Source: a bacterium (GTDB lineage: Bacteria; Campylobacterota; Campylobacteria; Campylobacterales; Sulfurimonadaceae). Taken from it: DNA of 64,000 nucleotides. The stretch spans positions 31,549 through 95,548 of the forward strand of contig JAHJJX010000031.1 in the NCBI GenBank assembly GCA_018822665.1, given 5' to 3'. The notes below the pieces were generated by a model, which was given only the letters and a program-made list of their open reading frames with translations, ran no database searches and had not been told where the DNA came from. A program made the translations under genes and the position numbers. How positions within the stretch are numbered: the first letter of the stretch is position 1; every line of letters starts with the position of its first letter. This document shows, piece by piece, positions 19,101 through 26,695 of the stretch.

Positions 19101-20657
19101 GTAAAAATAGTTCCCATACGTGTTATTGTAGACATAAACATATCCTACCCCAACAGTACCGTCAATTTTTTTAGCCGTAACCTGCATAATTGTACTGTAT
19201 GGGTTTTCAACACTCAGAGCTAAATCATAATCACAACCCGCTGTACTGCTTTTGACAATTAAACTATTGTCTATAGCAACACTCGACCAGCCTGTAATTG
19301 CCCCTGAATAAGAAAATGCATACTCACTCGCTGTACTTCCTGATGTTAAGGCTAAGGTTGCTTTTCCTTCACTATTGAGCCATCTTGTTTCATAGGCCGT
19401 ATCTTTTTTTGCGGTAATGCCCAAACTAGTGACTGCATTGCCTTCTTGGTCGGTTGCAGTTACACAAACAGCTTTTGGCTGTTCTATCGCAAAGTCATAA
19501 TCCAGATTAAGATATTCACCCCAGTTTTCCGTAATACACATAGTAGCAAATGCTCTTCCCGTAGTGTTATTCACATCTGTCGCAGATGTATAATACGCAA
19601 CACCGAGATAATCCCACATGCCGAGTTTTGAGTTGTAGTACCACATAGGAACTTCAAAATCCGTCGTCGTATTGTCATCATCTCCGTAGTTCTCTATGAG
19701 CGTAACTTGTGCGCTAGAGAGATAACGGACTTTTGTTTGCAGACAATTGTCATAATCGGCTTGTGCAAGCAGTTTTGAAGTTCTCAATACGGAATTGTCA
19801 AGTACGACCGGATCCCCGTTTTGATCTTTAAGGCTCACCAAGTCAAAAGCGGCAGACACTAATTGTCTCTCCTCTGTAGAACCTCCTACACCTGTTCCTT
19901 TGTATTCACCCGGGAAATATTTGCTGTCCTCTTCGCTCGTCGGGTCAAATGCTTGTATATCCGCAGTAATTTCCGTGACGCTCGGAGGTACCGTATCCAA
20001 AGGAATAACGGAAGAAGAAACATCTTCTAGTCCGAAACTAGGGTCGGTAGCCTCTGCATGCAACTCACTCAGCGACATAATTCTAGAATATGAACTAAGA
20101 CCTGTTGATGTTTGTTTAATGCCGAGTTTTAAATAACTGCCGCCTGGTACCGTAGTATTTCTATCAATTGAAACAACCTCGGTAAGCACAGGCAAAGCAC
20201 CCGCTTCAGCGACAACAGAAACATTCTGTCCGTCCGTTAAAGTAACTACTTTAGTTACCTTTGCAAAGCCGTTTTTACTCACCGTAAGCTCAGCTTTAGT
20301 TTCTCCGCTCTTATTCACTTGTACATCTTTAAACTCAAAAGAGCCGTTTACGCCGACAACAGATGTATATTTAACATCCCCGCTGTCTCCGTATATTTTG
20401 TTTTTGCTTAAATCTACTACAAGCTGTGCCGATGCATCTGCATCAATATCTGACACACTCATCGCACTAAATCTACTCGGCGCAGTAACAACGTCCCCCG
20501 ACGTATCCTGCGCTATCGTTCCGCTCAATGCAGAAGAACCCGTCACAACAACAGGATCCGTCGTATCCCCGCTACTGTCACCGCCGCCGCTAGAACACCC
20601 CGCCAGCGAAAGCATCAATACTAATGCCACCAATGTTGAATAAGCCCAATTTTTCAT
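16110..20657 (-). CDS. Very large surface lipoprotein with PKD/Ig-like and EF-hand-like segments
   Basis: A 1515-aa lipoprotein. The preferred ATG (nine codons inside the track ORF) has a textbook AAAGGAG site and gives MKNWAYSTLVALVLMLSLAGC with Cys21 followed by SSGGG. The N-terminal part contains carboxypeptidase-regulatory-like repeats (VNGSFEFKDVQVN, SKNGFAKVTKVV). The middle (about 590-980) has PKD/Ig-like modules (YAWTVNGVVQGTSG, VYTVVDP). Around 1120-1160 two EF-hand-like loops occur (DTSNDGFVDNTEL, DTNSDGQITLSEY), suggesting calcium binding. The remaining C-terminal 350 aa is unassigned and ends in a tyrosine-rich stretch. It is first in an operon with the subtilase, suggesting linked work at the cell surface. 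No repeat of the CACATGCC family lies within it. Confidence 0.85.
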   Translation of the reverse strand: MKNWAYSTLVALVLMLSLAGCSSGGGDSSGDTTDPVVVTGSSALSGTIAQDTSGDVVTAPSRFSAMSVSDIDADASAQLVVDLSKNKIYGDSGDVKYTSVVGVNGSFEFKDVQVNKSGETKAELTVSKNGFAKVTKVVTLTDGQNVSVVAEAGALPVLTEVVSIDRNTTVPGGSYLKLGIKQTSTGLSSYSRIMSLSELHAEATDPSFGLEDVSSSVIPLDTVPPSVTEITADIQAFDPTSEEDSKYFPGEYKGTGVGGSTEERQLVSAAFDLVSLKDQNGDPVVLDNSVLRTSKLLAQADYDNCLQTKVRYLSSAQVTLIENYGDDDNTTTDFEVPMWYYNSKLGMWDYLGVAYYTSATDVNNTTGRAFATMCITENWGEYLNLDYDFAIEQPKAVCVTATDQEGNAVTSLGITAKKDTAYETRWLNSEGKATLALTSGSTASEYAFSYSGAITGWSSVAIDNSLIVKSSTAGCDYDLALSVENPYSTIMQVTAKKIDGTVGVGYVYVYNNTYGNYFYESQYLDANGMATFKIKPDTAYVVRYATKEANVNANGSVQSPETADSRRSLSVSVQDENKAPVVYTRFNKSEISSVATTAKFSISASDANGDKVTMSSLTLNGVNLVKDTHYSVTERYTGTSYDYVYAVLDLNKTNAGSDNNLTATYSDGKSSGSSTAQLKIVPNSAPVINSTYLYSATKGYVYLTGTIDVGTYDIRSYSYDPNGDSTTTTYTLDGNVSSGVGVALATGSHTIGVSVSDGSLTTAKSYTFWVGNNPPVVSSAGAKSYLVDIGASQTVSLYAFIKDKEDGNIVTSVQAVDQNKTSYPLTYNALKGMYVSAAFTPSSIGTYTYDITATDKDGATSAPYKVKVEVIANNQKPIFTTELLSETVNVGTTKDLICVASDPEGTFVTYAWTVNGVVQGTSGTTLSQTFSTTGQVNISCTATDGDGKIATSSAVYTVVDPTVTGTLTVNTEMPGLTVALHDMTTLEPIAGQEKLTDSNGRATFSVSGDRTTFSVSLTSDTVLSSTIIVKEIRDMLISEAIYACSYSTDVNTTLLCASVDLCAISDTQSFPNWIVDLNPPTDENNTVLLTADEIDTSNDGFVDNTELYAAVLLLNDTNSDGQITLSEYDNESKVITTQMLASVPVQEYSISMFNQYQEYAQYQESIQCSDLSLKEFNLTITGLDSALSSYVNVSGNGNGYGYNSGTNSITAPVNAYSVGADGKYSFLAKLTVDTNVSFYFIEGTATELQSGLSVSVSSFDRGTSVDFVAALDTTEGSMYLSGLYKELNYYIQGDRVPNDGGYTMNIFEIPEASIAINGTKSASVDGLNLYYSHNNYYGDGTLQTVYTLADYPQLDITVSAVDKNLEFGGNDLSKVSVLTYSKTAQGDMFTLNFNIATTVVANSVQDVNLSRVLPQSVVNSVEDLERELSSIYWGESYLDMTEYKDKTEAEILSIFNTSGMDYHVWSILPSRSMHTYFYDYYNYSVAAASTQESGAKELPKLNPLSIGLDVSRLWN

Positions 20658-20928
20658 CTTAAACTCCTTTAACCTTTGAAACAATCATGACTCCAAATCA
20701 CTTAAATAAATATTAACCAAAAAAATTTTATTAATTTTTTTATTAATTTTTCTTTGATAGATTCTGATTGGAGGGGAGTTCAAGGATGTCAAAATAATTT
20801 AAATTTATTTTATTTTATGGATTTTTTTAGCAGAAAATTTTCTTTTTTTTTGTTAATTGAGAGATATGCTGTTTTAAGAAGTTGTATAGGATTAAAAAAT
20901 AATTGAAATGTGATAAAACGAAAGAAAG
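20658..20928. other. AT-rich intergenic stretch with an inverted copy of the ffs 3' end
   Basis: No convincing gene here. It holds the untranslated leader of the 1515-aa lipoprotein gene (AAAGGAG before its start) and runs of A/T including a repeated TTTATTAATTTTT. At 20769-20779 the plus strand reads TGGAGGGGAGT, an exact inverted copy of the 3' end of the SRP RNA (ACTCCCCTCCA at 20929-20939). No promoter stands out. The minus-strand ORF 20810-21004 is a shadow of the RNA gene. Confidence 0.5.
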
Positions 20929-21033
20929 ACTCCCCTCCAGATACCTGCGGCACATGACAAATCAAGGTGTGCTGCTGTATTCCTACCCTGACACATTGTC
21001 TCAAAATACCATTGCACAGGTCTAAAGGGAAGC
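20929..21033 (-). ncRNA. ffs: Small SRP RNA (4.5S type, ffs)
   Basis: On the minus strand, about 105 nt folds as the bacterial small signal-recognition-particle RNA. The apical domain reads GTGTCAGGGTAGGAATACAG then CAGCACAC. This is the GGAA tetraloop on a GUA/UAC stem, with the asymmetric/symmetric loops CAGG and AGCAG that bind Ffh. The 5' end (CTTCCCTTTAGA) pairs with the 3' end (TCTGGAGGGGAG), closing the long hairpin. A TATAAT lies 7 nt before the proposed 5' end, and a T-rich stretch (TTTCTTTCGTTTTA) follows the 3' end. Exact ends are estimates. The RNA partners Ffh to target membrane and secreted proteins to the inner membrane. Confidence 0.9.
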
Positions 21034-21039
21034 GGTGGA

Positions 21040-21045
21040 ATTATA
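21040..21045 (-). promoter_or_regulatory. -10 box of the SRP RNA gene
   Basis: A perfect TATAAT on the minus strand, followed 6-7 nt later by the inferred RNA 5' end (GCTTCCC). The spacing fits a housekeeping sigma-70 promoter for a stable RNA. The -35 region is AT-rich without a clear hexamer. Confidence 0.65.
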
Positions 21046-21089
21046 GCCAAAAAATATAAAATTACAAAACTATTTTGCTACAATAACGC

Positions 21090-21632
21090 ATGTTGTACAT
21101 TATCACCGCGCTCAAACCTGAGGCTCAGGCTTTTATTGATAAATATAAACTCAAAAAAGAGAGGCTTCATCGTTATACGCTCCATACGAACGAAAACATG
21201 AAACTTATCGTAAGTGGTCTTGGAGTTCTTGACGCAATGCTGGCCACCCAAGCCCTTATCAATCAGTATGACATTAATGATACAGATATCTTTTTAAATA
21301 TAGGAATATGCGGTGCAGACAGCAGATTTAAGATAGGGCAGCTTCTAGAGATAAGTTCTATTTACTACAAAGATGCAATGTATACACTCAACGAAAATTC
21401 AAAAGAAAACATAGTTTGTTTAGACCATGAAGCCTCGCAAAATGATTATGAAATAGTGGATATGGAATCTTACGGATTTTATGAAGCAACAAAACATTCA
21501 TCTGCTATCAAAAACATCTTTATGCTAAAGGTTGTCTCAGACCATTTTGAGCCAAAAAAAGTTACGAAAGAGGCAACAAAATCACTTATTTTTAATGTAT
21601 TGGAAGAAGTTTTGAAAAAGGTATATACTTAA
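21090..21632 (+). CDS. Nucleoside phosphorylase/MTA-nucleosidase-like protein
   Basis: A 180-aa protein of the PNP/UDP-phosphorylase fold. Visible family features are the opening ITALKPEA, the glycine motif LNIGICGA (about residue 72) and the ribose-binding DMESYGFYEA (about 128), where the Glu after Met normally contacts the nucleoside. VSDH near 152 fits the catalytic Asp. It is shorter than MTA/SAH nucleosidase (about 230 aa), so it may be a compact relative with altered substrate. No Shine-Dalgarno precedes the ATG. A TACAAT hexamer ends only 5 nt before it, so the mRNA could be leaderless. Its stop is fused to the next start (TAATG). Confidence 0.75.
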   Translation: MLYIITALKPEAQAFIDKYKLKKERLHRYTLHTNENMKLIVSGLGVLDAMLATQALINQYDINDTDIFLNIGICGADSRFKIGQLLEISSIYYKDAMYTLNENSKENIVCLDHEASQNDYEIVDMESYGFYEATKHSSAIKNIFMLKVVSDHFEPKKVTKEATKSLIFNVLEEVLKKVYT

Positions 21633-22327
21633 TGAAAACAGCAGTTGTTACAGGCTCAAGCAGCGGAATCGGCAAAGCAATATGCCAAAGACTTTTATCC
21701 CTTGGTTTTCAAGTCGTCGGCATCAGCCGAAAAAGCTCCCGCGAAGATTTCAATCATGCAAATTTTATTCCGCTTCAAGCCGATTTATCCAATGAAACCG
21801 CAACACTCTTGGCATGTGGAACTCTCCGCAAACAAGATATTCATATCCTTGTAAACTGTGCAGGTTTTGGCAGATTTGAGCCACATGAAGAGCTTCACCC
21901 AAAGATTATTACAGATATGGTTTTTTTAAACCTAACCGCCCCGATGTTACTGACAAACGCAACACTAAAAAGTTTAAAAAGCAACAGCGGCTATCTTCTA
22001 AACATAAACTCCATAGAAGCACTGCGCGCTAGTAAATTTGCAGGTGTTTACAGTGCTACAAAAGCAGGATTGAGGGCATTTGGCGACTCACTGTTTGAAG
22101 AGTGCAGAAAAAGCGAGCTAAGCATTACAAATATAAATCCGGACATGACCCAAAGCTCTTTTTATGATGCGCTTCGATTTTCCACAAGCGACAAGGAAGA
22201 TGAAAAACTGATGGCAAGCGACATAGCCGATGCGATTGAGCATATACTAGGCATGCGAAAAGGTGCCGTTGTAAGCGAATACACCCTGAGAAGTTTAAAA
22301 TTTGGGATTACTAAAAAGAAGTTATGA
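21632..22327 (+). CDS. Short-chain dehydrogenase/reductase
   Basis: A 231-aa classical SDR oxidoreductase. It has the NAD(P)-binding TGSSSGIG at the N-terminus, the NCAG motif (about residue 72) that stabilises the central sheet, a catalytic Ser in LNINSIEA (about 125) and YSATK (Tyr/Lys about 139-143). The substrate cannot be told from sequence. It shares a TAATG junction with the nucleoside-phosphorylase-like gene, so the two are co-transcribed. It ends convergently, overlapping the small fli-operon gene by 6 bp. One full-length copy of the CACATGCC repeat lies in it. Confidence 0.88.
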   Translation: MKTAVVTGSSSGIGKAICQRLLSLGFQVVGISRKSSREDFNHANFIPLQADLSNETATLLACGTLRKQDIHILVNCAGFGRFEPHEELHPKIITDMVFLNLTAPMLLTNATLKSLKSNSGYLLNINSIEALRASKFAGVYSATKAGLRAFGDSLFEECRKSELSITNINPDMTQSSFYDALRFSTSDKEDEKLMASDIADAIEHILGMRKGAVVSEYTLRSLKFGITKKKL

Positions 22328-22576
22328 CTTTATATCTAATCTTCTTGAAGTTGGAATATCGGTAGAGCGTAAAAACGATAAATTTTTTTGAATCTTTTTC
22401 ATCGACAAGGAAACTTCATCTTGCAAAGTGTACATAAGTTCCGCCGCCTCTCTTAAAAGGTAGATAGATTCCTCTATATCTTTCATATTGCTAAGCTCGG
22501 GAATCTCATCAAGAAGCTTATTGATAGAATCTATGTTTTTTTCAATGATTGCTATTTTTAACTTATTGAGCCACAT
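22322..22576 (-). CDS. Small helical protein downstream of fliS (FliT-like position)
   Basis: An 84-aa, mostly helical, soluble protein (KLKIAIIEKNIDSINKLLDEI, then LREAAELMYTLQDEV). It overlaps the end of fliS by 14 bp and is last in the fliD-fliS operon, the place where FliT-type chaperones of the filament cap often sit. I see no specific FliT signature, so a chaperone role is inferred from position and helicity only. Confidence 0.6.
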   Translation of the reverse strand: MWLNKLKIAIIEKNIDSINKLLDEIPELSNMKDIEESIYLLREAAELMYTLQDEVSLSMKKIQKNLSFLRSTDIPTSRRLDIKS

Positions 22577-22940
22577 CTGTAGTTTCTCTCCATGCTTCTA
22601 AAAGCCCTTTAAATACATTGCTCACCTCATCAAGTTCATCCATATTGTTATGAATTCCCGCAGAAGTTAAAAGCTGTATCTCATAATTATACAAACCTTC
22701 CAAATATTTAGAAACATCACCCCCGTGCGAGTGGTCCAAAATGGAAACAAGTTCAGTAATAACGGCAACCGAACGGTTTATCCAATACACTCTTTTTTCC
22801 ACATCTCTGTCTTTGACGGCTTTTTTTGCCTGCGCATTAAAGCGAAGAACTCCCTCGTAAAGCATCTCCACCAGCTTGGCCGGAGACTCAACACCTATAT
22901 TATTTTGTGCATAAATATTATGAGCTAAATTACCATACAT
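22563..22940 (-). CDS. fliS: Flagellin export chaperone FliS
   Basis: A cytoplasmic chaperone that binds the C-terminus of flagellin and prevents early polymerisation. The track ORF begins 39 bp upstream, but the family start MYGNLAHNIYAQNNIGVESP (FliS proteins begin M-Y-x-N-A-Y-x-x-Y) matches the internal ATG, which has AAAAGGA upstream. This gives 125 aa, the normal length. Conserved traits are LVEMLYEGVLRFNAQAKKA and the four-helix-bundle pattern with LDHSHGGDVSKYLEGLY. It follows fliD by about 90 bp and overlaps the small downstream gene. Confidence 0.93.
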   Translation of the reverse strand: MYGNLAHNIYAQNNIGVESPAKLVEMLYEGVLRFNAQAKKAVKDRDVEKRVYWINRSVAVITELVSILDHSHGGDVSKYLEGLYNYEIQLLTSAGIHNNMDELDEVSNVFKGLLEAWRETTDVAQ

Positions 22941-23030
22941 CTTAGAATCCTTTTCATCTTTATTATTTAAATCATCCATGCAAAGTACATCGGCTTCTTG
23001 GCTGTTTACTTTAATTTTTTAGCTGTAAAT

Positions 23031-24410
23031 TTAATTACTTTGAGCCGCAATTTGCGCATTTGCTATCTCTGTAAACATAGAGGAAGCAGAATTTATTTTA
23101 CTTATGATTAAATCGAAGGCGGCATACTGCTTTTTCATTATCTCATACTTAGCATCCAATCTTTCAGTAGCGGTAGTTTTTCTCTCTTCAAGCGTTGTAA
23201 TATTTTCGGCAATAGAATTTTTAAACAAATCCAACGTTGCATTGTATTTTGTATAGCCTTCTACTTTTGTAGCGAGTTCATTAAATGCTCCCTCCACTTC
23301 AACCGTAGAACCATCGGTATTTGTAAAAGTCCCCCCTGCAAAAAACGCTTCCACATTTGCAGGATTCTCATCTAACTTTGTATTTAACACGGTTTTATCC
23401 ACCGTCATTTTTCCGTCTTTATCGACATCAAACCCGTAATCCGCCATAGAGCCGACACCTCCGCCAATACTTGCAATCATGTCTTCTATAGCTCTTTTCA
23501 TATTTTTTATAGTGCTTTCGCCTGAGAAAATTCCTCTCTCCGCACTGTCGGTACTCGGTTTTGTCATCTTCGTTAATTCGGTGATTGCAGAATTGTATTT
23601 TTCAACAAAGCTGTCAATTTTTGTCATGATGTTATCGCGGTTTTGCTCTATGCTCACTACAGATGCGCCAACTTCTTTTAAAGTAATACTCAAACCGCTG
23701 ATTAAATCACTCACTAAATTGCTCGTACGCGTTATAGACTGGCCGTTAAACGTAAAGTTAGCATCAATACCCGACTGTATAGCAGTCGCATCAAAGGAGG
23801 TAGTCAGCCTTGTATCCAAGGCCGGCGCATTATTATCCGTCATGGTAATATTTTGCGTTGTTCCCGTATCGGCGGAACTTATAAATAAACGGAACTCACC
23901 GCTGTTTATCTGAACAATCGTCGCATCCACTTTGTCCCCTGCGATATCATTAATAAGCTTTTTAAAATCATCCAGCGTTGTCGTTGCGTCATAATCTATT
24001 GTAAAGTCCTGAGCGTCTATATTTAAATTCATACTGCCCGCACCAGAAGCGATAAGATCAGTTCTAGCTCCAAATGCGCCCGATTGCTCTATCTGCTTTG
24101 TTGCCAAAGTAACAACATTGAGCGTAAAATCCTGTATATCGCTGCTTGCAGCCGCAGTAGCCGTAACGGATGAGCCGCTAATGGTGGCTGAGCGTTCATC
24201 AAAAAGAGTCTGACTTTTCACAGCCGTTATGCTGTCTATAAAATTTTTCATGCTCGCTTCTATAAGAGTCATAGCATCTTTTTTGTCATTCTCATTCGCT
24301 AAATTCAACTCGATTGGTTTAATTTGCGCAGATTCATCGGCACTTCTCAACTGGTCTAAAACATCTTGCGTTAAAATACTCGAACCCACACCAAGTGAAC
24401 TGATACCCAT
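23031..24410 (-). CDS. fliD: Flagellar filament cap protein FliD
   Basis: FliD (hook-associated protein 2) caps the growing filament and guides flagellin folding. The 459-aa protein has the N-terminal FliD signature MGISSLGVGSSILTQDVLDQL, a variable central region (about 80-240), and a C-terminal domain with NLVSDLISGLSITLKEVG and a long terminal coiled coil ending NSASSMFTEIANAQIAAQSN. It is followed by fliS and the FliT-position gene, forming a classical late flagellar operon. No clear sigma-28 or sigma-54 box was found in the short region upstream, which is shared with the divergent pseB promoter. Confidence 0.95.
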   Translation of the reverse strand: MGISSLGVGSSILTQDVLDQLRSADESAQIKPIELNLANENDKKDAMTLIEASMKNFIDSITAVKSQTLFDERSATISGSSVTATAAASSDIQDFTLNVVTLATKQIEQSGAFGARTDLIASGAGSMNLNIDAQDFTIDYDATTTLDDFKKLINDIAGDKVDATIVQINSGEFRLFISSADTGTTQNITMTDNNAPALDTRLTTSFDATAIQSGIDANFTFNGQSITRTSNLVSDLISGLSITLKEVGASVVSIEQNRDNIMTKIDSFVEKYNSAITELTKMTKPSTDSAERGIFSGESTIKNMKRAIEDMIASIGGGVGSMADYGFDVDKDGKMTVDKTVLNTKLDENPANVEAFFAGGTFTNTDGSTVEVEGAFNELATKVEGYTKYNATLDLFKNSIAENITTLEERKTTATERLDAKYEIMKKQYAAFDLIISKINSASSMFTEIANAQIAAQSN

Positions 24411-24512
24411 AATAAATCCTTTTTATAAACTGTCTTACAAAGCTTTTATTTTTTACTAGGAACAAAATCGACAAATTGTATTATTCTTTTAGCAAAATCT
24501 AAAAATGATATA

Positions 24513-24528
24513 TGGCACTCTTTTTGCT
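24513..24528 (+). promoter_or_regulatory. Sigma-54 (RpoN) promoter of the pse operon
   Basis: TGGCAC-TCTTT-TTGCT is an exact match to the sigma-54 consensus TGGCAC-N5-TTGCW, on the strand and at the distance (about 32 bp before the pseB ATG) needed to drive the operon. In Campylobacterota sigma-54 with the FlgS/FlgR system controls middle flagellar genes, so pseudaminic acid synthesis is probably timed with flagellar assembly. Confidence 0.88.
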
Positions 24529-24535
24529 CTGATAA

Positions 24536-25567
<1,032 letters not shown>

Positions 25568-26695
25568 ATGATTCCCTATTCCACTCAGCATATTGAACAA
25601 GATGATATAGATGCTGTCGTTGAAGTTTTAAAATCATCCCACCTGACGCAGGGGGAGAAAGTTTCAGAGTTTGAAGCTATGCTTTGTGATTATGTCAATG
25701 TTGCACATGCCGTTTGTTTCAACTCTGCAACCTCCGCACTTCTTGGGGCATATACCGTGGGCGAAATCAGCGAAGGAGATGAGATTATCACCACTCCCAT
25801 CAGTTTCGTTGCCACTTCAAATATGTTTGTTGTTCTTGGGGCAAAGCCCGTCTGGTGCGATGTAAAACTTGACGGAAATATAGATGAAAGAGGGATTGAG
25901 AAACTGATAACGCCAAAAACAAAGGCTATCGTCGTTGTGGATTTTGGAGGAAAACCCGTTGAGATGCAGTGCATAAGCGAAATTGCGAAAAAACATAATC
26001 TGCTTCTCATTGATGATGCATCCCACGCTCTGGGTTCAAGTATCAACGGCAAAAAAATCGGCTCTTTTGCAGATATGAGCATCTTTAGTTTTCATGCCAT
26101 TAAGCCCATCACCACCGGTGAGGGGGGAGCTGTTTTAACCGACAATGCGGAGTATGCAGCAAAATTAAAACTTTTTCGCTCTCACGGCATAATAAAAAAA
26201 GCCCTTTGGAATTCAGATATGCTAAGTCTTGGACATAATTTCAGGCTAACGGAATTTGCCGCTGCTCTTGGGATAAGCCAGCTTAAAAAGCTCGATGGTT
26301 TCATACAAAAACGAACAAAAATAGCCTCGTATTACGATAAACGATTTTGCAATGAAAAGCTTTTTATATGCCAACAGATTCCACATGCCGACATCTCTGC
26401 GAGACATCTCTATCCTATTATTTTAAACCCTGAACTTCAATGTTCAAAAGAAGATATTTTTACGCAACTTCTGGCATGTGGAATCGGAGTGCAGGTTCAC
26501 TATAAACCCATCTATCAAAACAGTTTTTACAAAGAAAAATTCGGTGAAATCTCCCTGCCTGTTGCAAATGATTTTTACAAAAGTGAAATCTCCCTCCCCT
26601 GCCAGCATAAAATGACGCTTGATGATGCGAAGTTTGTAGCCGACACATTTTTAAAAATCATTCATACCTACAAACTCAAGGGGTGCAGTTTTTAA
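25568..26695 (+). CDS. pseC: PLP-dependent aminotransferase PseC
   Basis: Second step of pseudaminic acid synthesis: transfer of an amino group from glutamate to the C4 keto sugar made by PseB. The 375-aa protein has the DegT/DnrJ/EryC1 fold, with IDDASHALGS (cofactor-binding Asp) and PLP-lysine Lys179 in SFHAIKPITTGEGG, the PseC form of the motif. It abuts pseB without a gap and shares TAATG with the next gene. Three copies of the CACATGCC repeat lie within it (25704, 26379, 26473), two reading as PHA and ACG in the protein. Confidence 0.96.
   Translation: MIPYSTQHIEQDDIDAVVEVLKSSHLTQGEKVSEFEAMLCDYVNVAHAVCFNSATSALLGAYTVGEISEGDEIITTPISFVATSNMFVVLGAKPVWCDVKLDGNIDERGIEKLITPKTKAIVVVDFGGKPVEMQCISEIAKKHNLLLIDDASHALGSSINGKKIGSFADMSIFSFHAIKPITTGEGGAVLTDNAEYAAKLKLFRSHGIIKKALWNSDMLSLGHNFRLTEFAAALGISQLKKLDGFIQKRTKIASYYDKRFCNEKLFICQQIPHADISARHLYPIILNPELQCSKEDIFTQLLACGIGVQVHYKPIYQNSFYKEKFGEISLPVANDFYKSEISLPCQHKMTLDDAKFVADTFLKIIHTYKLKGCSF

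Noticed and set aside
20810-21004. Minus-strand ORF of 64 aa
   Set aside because: It runs along the SRP RNA gene and its downstream spacer, and its sequence is explained by the conserved RNA. No ribosome site is seen.
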